A stretch of DNA of 64,000 nt from Liolophura sinensis (Eukaryota; Mollusca; Polyplacophora; Chitonida; Chitonidae): the NCBI RefSeq assembly GCF_032854445.1, contig NW_027018179.1, positions 1-64,000 on the forward strand, in the 5' to 3' direction. Numbering within the stretch: position 1 is the stretch's first letter; every line of letters begins with the position of its first letter. Under the pieces are notes generated by a model that did not search any database, was not told the DNA's origin, and saw only the letters and a program-made list of their open reading frames with translations. Positions 53,251 to 64,000 of this stretch are shown piece after piece. The translations under genes were made by a program, and so were the position numbers.

Positions 53251-55351
53251 AAAAGTATTGGTCGGAGAGCAACGCGTTTGCACCATTCGATTTCTCGTCA
53301 CAAAATACGTCGGATTAGCCTCTTACCAGCAGCACTGGAACAGTTTTTCCACTTTTGCATTTTTACCTGGTCTTTTTGTTAATTGAAATCGGCTACACTG
53401 TACTCTGTACAATCGCGACTGGTCATTACTATATTCAACTTTTGACTATAAGTTATGTGCCCTTCGGTAGCCCAGAAGACCTGAAATCTTTGGGCTAAGC
53501 CCATTTAACTCACCAGCAATTGCCTTACTTCTAAGTCCAAGACAATCTCAATGTCTTTATCTACGTGTAGAAAAACCACACCATTTGTACGTGAAAAACA
53601 CAAGGTACTTGATACAGTCTGCTGTAAAAAGTACAACTGAACACTAACCCACTTCAGTAAGGTGCCAAAAGATGCGGAATTGAGCCAGGCATCGGCAGCT
53701 GTTGAAAAATTGCAAATTTCCCTGGTTTCCATGGAGTAAGAGCCGTTGCTACGCACGTGATTTTGACATAAATGATCATTCAATTGTCGCTACAGCCAAA
53801 GTATTGGTCGGAGAGCAACGCGGATTGCACCATTCGATTTCTCGTCACAAAATACGTCGGATTAGGCTCTTACTAGTAGCACTGGAACAGTTTTTCCACT
53901 TTTGCATTTTTGCCTGGTCTTTTTGTTAATTGAAATCGGCTACACTGTACTCTGTACAATCGCGACTGGTCATTACTATATTCAACTTTTGACTATAAGT
54001 TATGTGCTCTTCGGTAGCCCAGAAGACCTGAAATCTTTGGGCCAAGCCCATTTAACTTACCCAGCAATTGTCTTACTTCTAAGTCCAAGACAATCTCAAT
54101 GTCTTTATCTACGTGTAGAAAAACCAGACCATTTGTACATAAAAAACACAAGGTACTTGATACAGTCTGCTGTAAAAAGTACAACTAAACACTGACCCAC
54201 ATTTTTAAGGTGCCAAAAGATGCAGAATTGGGCCAGGGATCGGCAGCTGTTAAAAAATTGCAAATATCCCTGGTTTCCATGGAGTAAGAGCCGTTGCTAC
54301 GCACGTGATTATGACATAAATGATCATTCAATTGTCACTACAGCCAAAAGTATTGGTCGGAGAGCAACGCGGTTTGCACCATTCGATTTCTCGTCACAAA
54401 ATACGTCGGATTAGCCTCTTACCAGCAGCACTGTATTCAACTTTTGACTATAAGTTATGTGCCTTTCGGTAGCCCAGAAGACCTGAAATCTTTGGGCTAA
54501 GCCCATTTAACTCACCCAGCAATTGCCTTACTTCTAAGTCCAAGACAATCTCAATGTCTTTATCTACGTGTAGAAAAACCACACCATTTGTACGTGAAAA
54601 ACACAAGGTACTTGATACAGTCTGCTGTAAAAAGTACAACTGAACACTAACCCACTTCAGTAAGGTGCCAAAAGATGCGGAATTGAGCCAGGCATCGGCA
54701 GCTGTTGAAAAATTGCAAATTTTCCCTGGTTTCCATGGAGTAAGAGCCGTTGCTACGCACGTGATTTTGACATAAATGATCATTCAATTGTCGCTACAGC
54801 CAAAAGTATTGGTCGGAGAGCAACGCGGATTGCAACCATTCGATTTCTCGTCACAAAATACGTCGGATTAGGCTCTTACTAGTAGCACTGGAACAGTTTT
54901 TCCACTTTTGCATTTTTGCCTGGTCTTTTTGTTAATTGAAATCGGCTACACTGTACTCTGTACAATCGCGACTGGTCATTACTATATTCAACTTTTGACT
55001 ATAAGTTATGTGCTCTTCGGTAGCCCAGAAGACCTGAAATCTTTGGGCCAAGCCCATTTAACTTACCCAGCAATTGTCTTACTTCTAAGTCCAAGACAAT
55101 CTCAATGTCTTTATCTACGTGTAGAAAAACCAGACCATTTGTACATAAAAAACACAAGGTACTTGATACAGTCTGCTGTAAAAAGTACAACTAAACACTG
55201 ACCCACATTTTTAAGGTGCCAAAAGATGCAGAATTGGGCCAGGGATCGGCAGCTGTTAAAAAATTGCAAATATCCCTGGTTTCCATGGAGTAAGAGCCGT
55301 TGCTACGCACGTGATTATGACATAAATGATCATTCAATTGTCACTACAGCC
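53251..55351 (+). repeat. Gamma-delta dimer duplicated in tandem
   Basis: Two gamma-delta pairs lie side by side: 53251-54345 and 54346-55351. Both delta units carry the private change ATGTGCTCTTCGG (54002 and 55008 regions) and TTAACTTACCC. The second gamma has a 94-bp internal deletion, so the second pair is 1006 bp instead of about 1098 bp. Confidence 0.87.
54346..54801 (+). repeat. Internally deleted satellite unit (456 bp)
   Basis: This is the only grossly shortened unit in the window. The join lies between 54433 and 54434, where GCAGCACTG runs straight into TATTCAACTTTTG. By comparison with the unit at 55352, the 94 bases equivalent to 55440-55533 are missing. That removes the T-tract cluster and the TGTACTCTGTACA dyad. 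One extra T near 54720 brings the total to 456 bp. I see no matching bases at the two deletion ends beyond chance. Confidence 0.92.
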
Positions 55352-55900
55352 AAAAGTATTGGTCGGAGAGCAACGCGGTTTGCACCATTCGATTTCTCGT
55401 CACAAAATACGTCGGATTAGCCTCTTACCAGCAGCACTGGAACAGTTTTTCCACTTTTGCATTTTTACCTGGTCTTTTTGTTAATTGAAATCGGCTACAC
55501 TGTACTCTGTACAATCGCGACTGGTCATTACTATATTCAACTTTTGACTATAAGTTATGTGCCCTTCGGTAGCCCAGAAGACCTGAAATCTTTGGGCTAA
55601 GCCCATTTAACTCACCCAGCAATTGCCTTACTTCTAAGTGCAAGACAATCTCAATGTCTTTATCTACGTGTAGAAAAACCAGACCATTTGTACATTAAAA
55701 ACACAAGGTACTTGATACAGTCTGCTGTAAAAAGTACAACTAAACACTGACCCACATTTATAAGGTGCCAAAAGATGTGGAATTGGGCCAGGCATCGGCA
55801 ACTGTTAAAAAATTGCAAATATCCCTGGTTTCCATGGAGTAAGAGCCGTTGCTGGGCACGTGATTATGACATCAATGATCATTGATCTGTCGCTACAGCC

Positions 55901-58900
55901 AAAAGTATTGGTCGGAGAGCAACGCGGTTTGCACCATTCGATTTCTCGTCACAAAATACGTCGGATTAGCCTCTTACTAGTAGCACTGGAACAGTTTTTC
56001 CACTTTTGCATTTTTGCCTGGTCTTTTTGTTAATTGAAATCGGCTACACTGTACTCTGTACAATCGCGACTGGTCATTACTATATTCAACTTTTGACTAT
56101 AAGTTATGTGCCCTTCGGTAGCTCAGAAGACGTCAAATCTTTGGGCCAAGCCCATTTAACTCACCCAGCAATTGCCTTACTTCTAAGTGCAAGACAATCT
56201 CAATGTCCTTTATCTACGTGTAGAAAAACCACACCATTTGTACGTGAAAACAACAAGGTACTTGATACAGTCTGCTGTAAAAAGTACAACTGAACACTGA
56301 CCCACTTCAGTAAGGTGCCAAAAGATGCGGAATTGAGCCAGGCATCGGCAAGCTGTTGAAAAATTGCAAAATTTCCCTGGTTTCCATGGAGTAAGAGCCG
56401 TTGCTGGGCACGTGATTATGACATAAAATGATCATTCAATTGTCGCTACAGCCAAAAAGTATTGGTCGGAGAGCAACGCGGTTTGCACCATTTGATTTCT
56501 CGTCACAAAATACGTCGGATTAGCCTCTTACCAGCAGCACTGGAACAGTTTTTTCCACTTTTGCATTTTTACCTGGTCTTTTTTGTTAATTGAAATCGGC
56601 TACACTGTACTCTGTACAATCGCGACTGGTCATTACTATATTCAACTTTTGACTATAAGTTATGTGCCCTTCGGTAGCCCAGAAGACCTGAAATCTTTGG
56701 GCTAAGGCCCATTTAACTCACCCAGCAATTGCCTTACTTCTAAGTGCAAGGACAATCTCAATGTCTTTATCTACATGTAGAAAAACCACACCATTTGTAC
56801 GTGAAAACCACAAGGTACTTGATACAGTCCTGCTGTAAAAAGTACAACTGAACACTGACCCACTTCAGTAAGGTGCCAAAAGATGAGGAATTGAGCCAGG
56901 CATCGGCAGCTGTTTGAAAAAATTGCAAATTTCCCTGGTTTTCTATGGAGTAAGAGCCGTTGCTGGGCACGTGATTATGACATAAATGATCATTCAATTG
57001 TCCACTACAGCCAAAAAGTATTGGTCGGAGAGCAACGCGGATTGCACCATTCGATTTCTCGTCACAAAATTACGTCGGATTAGGCTCTTACTAGTAGCAC
57101 TGGAACAGTTTTTTCCACTTTTGCATTTTTGCTTCGTCTTTTTGTTAATTGAAATCGGCTAAACTGTACTCTGTACAATCGCGACTTGGTCATTACTATA
57201 TTCCAACTTTTGACTATAAGTTATGTGCCCTTCGGTAGCTCAGAAGGACGTCAAATCTTTTGGGCCAAGCCCATTTAACTCACCCAGCAATTGCCTTACT
57301 TCTAAGTGCAAGACAATCTCAATGTCTTTATCTACGTGTAGAAAAACCACACCATTTGTACGTGAAAACCACAAGGTACTTGATACAGTCTGCTGTAAAA
57401 AGTACAACTGAACACTGACCCACTTCAGTAAGGTGGCCAAAAGATGCGGAATTGAGCCAGGCATCGGCAGCTGTTTGAAAAATTGCAAATATCCCTGGTT
57501 TCCATGGAGTAAGAGCCGTTTGCTGGGCACGTGATTATGACATCAATGATCATTTCAATTGTCACTACAGCCAAAAGTATTGGTCGGAGAGCAACGCGGT
57601 TTGCACCATTCGATTTTCTCGTCACAAAAATACGTCGGATTAGGCCTCTTACCAGCAGCACTGGAACAGTTTTTCCACTTTTGCTTTTTACCTGGTCTTT
57701 TTGTTAATTGAAATCGGCTACACTGTACTCTGTACAATCGCGACTGGTCATTACTATATTCAACTTTTGACTATAAGTTATGTGCCCTTCGGTAGCCCAG
57801 AAGGACCTGAAATCTTTGGGCTAAGCCCATTTAACTCACCCAGCAATTGCCTTACTTCTAAGTGCAAGACAATCTCAATGTCTTTTATCTTCGTGTAGAA
57901 AAGCCACACCATTTGTACGTGAAAAACACAAGGTACTTGATACAGTCTGCTGTAAAAAAGTACAACTGAACACTAACCCACTTCAGTAAGGTGCCAAAAG
58001 ATGCGGAATTGAGCCAGGCCATCGGCAGCTGTTGAAAAATTGCAAATTTCCCTGGTTTCCATGGAGTAAGAGCCGTTGCTACGCACGTGATTTTTGACAT
58101 CAATGATCATTCAATTGTCGCTACAGCCAAAAGTATTGGTCGGAGAGCAACGCGGATTGCACCATTCGATTTCTCGTCACAAAATACGTCGGAATAGGCT
58201 GTTACTAGTAGCACTGGAAACAGTTTTTTTACTTTTGCATTTTTTGCCTGGTCTTTTTTGTTAATTGAAATCGGCTACACTGTACTCTGTACAATCGCGA
58301 CTGGTCATTACTATATTCAACTTTTGACTATAAGTTATGTGCCCTTCGGTAGCCCAGAAGACGTCAAAATCTTTCTGCCAAGCCCATTTAACTCACCCAG
58401 CAATTGTCTTACTTCTAAGTCCAAGACAATCTCAATGTCTTTATCTACGTGTAGAAAAACCAGACCATTTGTACATAAAAAACACAAGGTACTTGATACA
58501 GTCTGCTGTAAAAAGTACAAACTAAACACTGACCCACATTTATAAGGTGCCAAAAATATGCGGAATTGGGCCCAGGCATCGGCAGCTGTTAAAAAATTCC
58601 AAATATCCCTGGTTTCCATGGAGTAAGAGCCGTTGCTGGGCACGTGATTATGACATCAATGATCATTGATCTGTCGCTACAGCCAAAAGTATTGGTCGGA
58701 GAGCAAACGCGGTTTGCACCATTCGATTTCTCGTCACAAAATACGTCGGATTAGGCTCTTACTAGTAGCACTGGAACAGTTTTTTCCACTTTAGCATTTT
58801 TGCCTGGTCCTTTTTGTTAATTGAAATCGGCTACACTGTACTCTGTACAATCGCGACTGGTCATTACTATATTCAACTTTTGACTTAAGTTATGTGCCCT

Positions 58901-61900
58901 TCGGTAGCCCAGAAGACGTCAAAATCTTTGGGCCAAGCCCATTTAACTCACCCAGCAATTGGCCTTACTTCTAAGTGCAAGACAATCTCAATGTCTTTAT
59001 CTACGTGTAGAAAAACCACACCATTTGTACGTGAAAACCACAAGGTACTTGATACAGTCTGCTGTAAAAAAGTACAACTGAACACTGACCCACCTTCAGT
59101 AAGGTGCCAAAAGATGCGGAATTGAGCCAGGCCATCGGCAGCTGTTGAAAAATTGCAAAATATCCCTGGTTTCCATGGAGTAAGAGGCCGTTGCTGGGCA
59201 CGTGATTATGACATAAATGATCATTCAATTGTCACTACAGCCAAAAGTATTGGTCGGAGAGCAACGCGGTTTGCCACATTCGATTTCTCCTCACAAAAAT
59301 ACGTCGGATTAGCCTCTTACCAGCAGCACTGGAAAAGTTTTTTCCACTTTTGCATTTTTACCTGGTCTTTTTGTTAATTGAAATCGGCTACACTGTACTC
59401 TGTACAATCGCGACTGGTCATTACTATATTCAACTTTTGACTATAAGTTATGTGCCCTTCGGTAGCCCAGAAGACCTGAAATCTTTGGGCTAAGCCCATT
59501 TAACTCACCCAGCAATTGCCTTACTTCTAAGTGCAAGACAATCTCAATGTCTTTATCTACGTGTAGAAAAAACCACACCATTTGTACGTGGAAAAACACA
59601 AGGTACTTGATACAGTCTGCTGTAAAAAGTACAACTGAACACTAAACCCCACTTCAGTAAGGTGCCAAAAGATGCGGAATTTGAGCCAGGCATCGGCAGC
59701 TGTTGAAAAATTGCAAAATTTCCCTGGTTTTCCATGGAGTAAGAGCCGTTTGCTACGCACGTGATTTTTGGACATAAATGATCATTCAATTGTCGCTACA
59801 GCCAAAAAAGTATTGGTCGGAGAGCAACGCGGATTGCACCATTCGATTTCTCGTCACAAAATTACGTCGGATTAGGCTCTTACTAGTAGCACTGGAAACA
59901 GTTTTTTCCACTTTTGCATTTTTGCCTGGTCTTTTTGTTAATTGAAATCGGCTACACTGTTACTCTGTACAATCGCGGACTGGTCCATTACTATATTCAA
60001 CTTTTGACTATAAGTTATGTGCCCTTCGGTAGCCCAGAAAGACCTGAAATCTTTGGGCCAAGCCCATTTAACTTACCCAGCAATTGTCTTACTTCTAAGT
60101 CCAAGACAATCTCAATGTCTTTATCTACGTGTAGAAAAACCAGGACCATTTGTACATAAAAAACACAAGGTACTTGATACAGTCTGCTGTAAAAAGTACA
60201 ACTAAAACACTGACCCACATTTTTAAGGTGCCAAAAGATGCAGAATTGGGCCAGGGATCGGCAGCTGTTAAAAAATTGCAAATATCCCTGGTTTCCATGG
60301 AGTAAGAGCCGTTGCTACGCACGTGATTATGACATAAATGATCATTCAATTGTCACTACAGCCAAAAAGTATTGGTCGGAGAGCAACGCGGTTTGCACCA
60401 TTCGATTTTCTCGTCACAAAATACGTCGGATTAGCCTCTTACCAGCAGCCACTGGAACAGTTTTTCCACTTTTGCATTTTTACCTGGTCTTTTTGTTAAT
60501 TGAAATCGGCTACACTGTACTCTGTACAATCGCGACTGGTCATTACTATATTCAACTTTTGGACTATAAGTTATGTGCCCTTCGGTAAGCCCAGAAGACC
60601 TGAAATCTTTGGGCTAAGCCCATTTAACCTCACCCAGCAATTGCCTTACTTCTAAGTGCAAGGACAATCTCAATGTCTTTATCTACGTGTAGAAAAAACC
60701 AGACCATTTGTTACATTAAAAAACACAAGGTACTTGATACAGTCTGCTGTAAAAAGTACAACTAAACACTGACCCCACATTTATAAGGTGCCAAAAGATG
60801 TGGAATTGGGCCAGGCATCGGCAACTGTTAAAAAATTGCAAATATCCCTGGTTTCCATGGAGTAAGAGCCGTTGCTGGGCACGTGATTATGACATCAATG
60901 ATCATTGATCTGTCGCTACAGCCAAAAGTATTGGTCGGAGAGCAACGCGGTTTTGCACCATTCGATTTCTCGTCACAAAATACGTCGGATTAGCCTCTTA
61001 CTAGTAGCACTGGAACAGTTTTTTCCACTTTTGCATTTTTGCCTGGTCTTTTTGTTAATTGAAATCGGCTACACTGTACTCTGTACAATCGCGACTGGTC
61101 ATTACTATATTCAACTTTTGACTATAAGTTATGTGCCCTTCGGTAGCTCAGAAGACGTCAAATCTTTGGGCCAAGCCCATTTAACTCACCCAGCAATTGC
61201 CTTACTTTCTAAGTGCAAGACAATCTCAATGTCTTTATCTACGTGTAGAAAAAACCACACCATTTGTACGTGAAAAACCACAAGGTACTTGATACAGTCT
61301 GCTGTAAAAAGTACAACTGAACACTGACCCACTTCAGTAAGGTGCCAAAAGATGCGGAAATTGAGCCAGGCCATCGGCAGCTGTTGAAAAATTGCAAATA
61401 TCCCTGGTTTCCATGGAGTAAGAGCCGTTGCTGGGCACGTGATTATGACATAAATGATCATTCAATTGTCACTACAGCCAAAAAGTATTGGTCGGAGAGC
61501 AACGCGGTTTGCACCATTCGATTTCTCGTCACAAAAATACGTCGGATTAGCCTCTTACCAGCAGCAACTGGAACAGTTTTTCCACTTTTGCATTTTTACC
61601 TGGTCTTTTTGTTAATTGAAAATCGGCTACACTGTACTCTGTACAATCGCGACTGGTCATTACTATATTCAAACTTTTGACTATAAGTTATGTGCTCTTC
61701 GGTAAGCCCAGAGGGACGTCAAATCTTTCGGCTAAGCCCATTTAACTCACCCAGCAATTGTCTTACTTCTACGTGCAAGACAATCTCAATGTCTTTATCT
61801 ACGTGTAGAAAAACCAGACCATTTGTACGTGAAAAAGCACAAGGTACTTGATACAGTCTGCTGTAAAAAGTACAACTGAAACACTAACCCACTTCAGTAA

Positions 61901-63712
61901 GGTGCCAAAAGATGCGGAATTGAGCCAGGCATCGGCAGCTGTTGAAAAGTTGCGAATTTCCCTGGTTTCCATGGAGTAAGAGCCGTTGCTACGCACGTGA
62001 TTTTGACATAAATGATCATTCAATTGTCGCTACAGCCAAAAGTATTGGTCGGAGAGCAACGCGGATTGCACCATTCGATTTCTCGTCACAAAATACGTCG
62101 GATTAGGCTCTTACTAGTAGCACTGGAAACAGTTTTTCCACTTTTGCATTTTTGCCTGGTCCTTTTTGTTAATTGAAATCGGCTACACTGTACTCTGTAC
62201 AATCGCGACTGGTCATTTACTATATTCAACTTTTGACTATAAGTTATGTGCCCTTCGGTAAGCCCAGAAGACCTGAAATCTTTGGGCCAAGCCCATTTAA
62301 CTCACCCAGCAATTGTCTTACTTCTAAGTCCAAGACAATCTCAATGTCTTTATCTACGTGTAGAAAAAACCAGGACCATTTGTACATAAAAAACACAAGG
62401 TACTTGATACAGTCTGCTGTAAAAAGTACAACTAAACACTCACCCACATTTTTTAAGGTGCCAAAAGATGCAGAATTGGGTAAGAGATCGGCAGCTGTTA
62501 AAAAATTGCAAATATCCCTGGTTTCCATGGAGTAAGAGCCGTTGCTACGCACGTGATTATGACATAAAATGATCATTCAATTGTCACTACAAGCCAAAAA
62601 GTATTGGTCGGAGAGCAACGCAGTTTTGCACCATTCGATTTCTCGTCACAAAATACGTCGGATTAGCCTCTTACCAGCAGCACTGGAACAGTTTTTCCAC
62701 TTTTGCATTTTTACCTGGTCTTTTTGTTAATTGAAATCGGCTACACTGTACTCTGTACAATCGCGACTGGTCATTACTATATTCAACTTTTGACTATAAG
62801 TTATGTGCCCTTCGGTAGCCCAGAAGACCTGAAATCTTTGGGCTAAGCCCATTTAACTCACCCAGCAATTGCCTTACTTCTAAGTGCAAGACAATCTCAA
62901 TGTCTTTATCTACGTGTAGAAAAAACCAGACCATTTGTACATTAAAAAACACAAGGTACTTGATACAGTCCTGCTGTAAAAAGTACAACTAAACACTGAC
63001 CCACATTTATAAGGTGCTAAAAGATGTGGAATTGGGGCCAGGCATCGGCAGCAGTTAAAAAATTGCAAATATCCCTGGTTTTCCATGGAGTAAGAGCCGT
63101 TTGCTGGGCACGTGATTATGACATCAATGATCATTGATCTGTCGCTACAGCCAAAAGTATTGGTCGGAGAGCAACGCGGTTTGCACCATTCGATTTCTCG
63201 TCACAAAATTACGTCGGATTAGGCTCTTACTAGTAGCACTGGAACAGTTTTTTCCACTTTTGCATTTTTGCCTGGTCTTTTTGTTAATTGAAATCGGCTA
63301 CACTGTACTCTGTACAATCGCGACCTGGTCATTACTTATTTCAACTTTTGACTATAAGTTATGTGCCCCTTCCGGTAGCTCAGAAGACGTCAAAATCTTT
63401 GGGCCAAGCCCATTTAACTCACCCAGCAATTGCCTTACTTCTAAGTGCAAGACAATCTCAATGTCTTTATCTACGTGTAGAAAAAAACACCACCATTTGT
63501 ACGTGAAAACCACAAGGTACTTGATACAGTCTGCTGTAAAAAGTACAAACTGAACACTGACCCACTTCAGTAAGGTGCCAAAAGATCCGGAATTGAGCCA
63601 GGCATCGGCCAGCTGTTGAAAAATTGCAAATTTCCCTGGTTTCCATGGAGTAAGAGCCGTTTGCTGGACACGTGATTATGACATCAATGATCATTCAATT
63701 GTCGCTACAGCC
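55901..63712. other. Stretch with pervasive one-base insertions
   Basis: Fourteen successive units measure 554, 559, 559, 556, 556, 558, 563, 559, 559, 557, 557, 559, 556 and 560 bp. The gains are mostly single extra bases, commonly in A, T, C or G runs: GCCAAAAAAG near 59801, GGAAACAG, CAGAAGGACC, CAGGACC and TTTGCTGGG. They are scattered without regard to unit type. A uniform rise in insertion errors, as in unpolished long-read consensus, fits best. Coordinates and frames here should be treated as approximate. Confidence 0.8.
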
Positions 63713-64000
63713 AAAAGTATTGGTCGGAGAAGCAACGCGGTTTGCACCATTTGATTTCTCGTCACAAAATACGTCGGATTAGCCTCTTACCAGCAGCACT
63801 GGAAACAGTTTTTCCACTTTTGCATTTTTACCTGGTCTTTTTGTTAATTGAAATCGGCTACACTGTACTCTGTACAATCGCGACTGGTCATTACTATATT
63901 CAACTTTTGACTATAAGTTATGTGCCCTTCGGTAGCCCAGAAGACCTGAAATCTTTGGCTAAGCCCATTTTAACTCACCCAGCAATTGCCTTACTTCTAA
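63713..64000 (+). repeat. Partial satellite unit at right edge
   Basis: The last 288 bases begin at the anchor and stop inside the unit at TTACTTCTAA. The front (CAGCAGCACTGG, TTTTTACCTGG, GACCTGAAATC) is of the kind that precedes gamma tails after a beta unit in the tetramer pattern. The array therefore continues beyond the window. Confidence 0.92.

Larger units (their letters stand above)
46671..63712 (+). repeat. Tetrameric HOR domain (gamma-delta-alpha-beta, ~2.2 kb)
   Basis: Thirty-one units show a four-unit rhythm. In order: gamma-delta-alpha-beta (46671-48870), gamma-delta-delta-alpha-beta (48871-51603), gamma-alpha-beta (51604-53250), gamma-delta-gamma-delta-alpha-beta (53251-56454), beta-beta (56455-57572), gamma-alpha-beta (57573-59242), gamma-delta-alpha-beta (59243-61480) and gamma-delta-alpha-beta (61481-63712). 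A complete tetramer measures about 2200-2238 bp. Departures are duplications or losses of whole units, as unequal crossover produces. Unit starts are 46671, 47228, 47780, 48329, 48871, 49416, 49964, 50515, 51062, 51604, 52154, 52702, 53251, 53798, 54346, 54802, 55352, 55901, 56455, 57014, 57573, 58129, 58685, 59243, 59806, 60365, 60924, 61481, 62038, 62597 and 63153. Confidence 0.88.
1..64000 (+). repeat. Tandem satellite array, ~549-bp unit, about 116.5 copies
   Basis: The same unit repeats head to tail in one orientation across the window. Anchor positions were read by eye from the word GTATTGGTCGG with its leading A-run: 1, 549, 1097, 1653, 2208, 2750, 3297, 3846, 4396, 4946, 5498, 6048, 6597, 7144, then every 549 bp to 18124, and so on to 63713. 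The mean spacing is 549.2 bp. Units differ at a limited set of sites but stay in register. Blocks that hardly vary include the anchor, the TGTACTCTGTACA region, the CAAGACAATCTCAATG region, the ATCGGCAGCTG region and the TTTCCATGGAGTAAG region. No insertion of foreign DNA was seen. The array runs off both edges. Family name and organism are not recognised. A satellite role such as centromere or heterochromatin is inference only. Confidence 0.98.

Noticed and set aside
1-64000. CENP-B box in the satellite unit
   Set aside because: I found no match to TTCGNNNNANNCGGG on either strand in the reference unit. The TTCG words present (ATTCGATTT, CTTCGGTAG) do not continue correctly.
1-64000. CRISPR array, rDNA spacer or integrated element as an explanation for the tandem repeats
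   Set aside because: Units are 549 bp without unique spacers. No rRNA sequence, integrase, transposase, terminal repeats or target-site duplications were seen.

Overview
The whole window is one tandem satellite array. A unit of about 549 bp repeats head to tail on a single strand orientation from base 1 to base 64000. Using the invariant word GTATTGGTCGG (with its leading A-run) as an arbitrary phase, I count 116 complete units between positions 1 and 63712 (mean 549.2 bp) plus a 288-bp partial unit at the right edge. No non-satellite DNA, mobile element, RNA gene, CRISPR array or credible protein gene interrupts it. GC content of one unit, counted by hand over 540 bases, is about 41%.

The organism cannot be named from this sequence. 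A pure array of more than 64 kb, with long units, nested higher-order repeats (HORs) and extreme length conservation, is typical of eukaryotic heterochromatin (centromeric, pericentromeric or subtelomeric). I know of no bacterial parallel. Both edges lie inside the array, so its true size and flanks are unknown.

Units fall into recurring types, defined mainly by linked differences in their last third: alpha, beta, gamma, delta, epsilon, and the rarer zeta and eta. The order of types gives several HOR regimes. About 2.2-9.9 kb holds two copies of an eight-unit block. 8.2-21.4 kb holds a second eight-unit block present twice, plus a third partial copy that begins in a chimeric unit. 25.3-37.9 kb holds an 8-mer, 8-mer and 7-mer in succession. 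46.7-63.7 kb is built on a gamma-delta-alpha-beta tetramer (about 2.2 kb) with duplicated and skipped members. Private variants shared at fixed offsets mark the duplications.

Unit length is also informative. Twenty consecutive units at 7144-18123 are each exactly 549 bp. From about 55.9 kb to the right end every unit is 554-563 bp, mostly through one-base homopolymer gains. Similar but milder scatter occurs at 1-7.1 kb, 24.2-27.4 kb and 43.3-55.9 kb. This looks more like uncorrected long-read error than biology. All open frames are short, mostly depend on TTG starts, and are broken in many units; I treat the window as non-coding.
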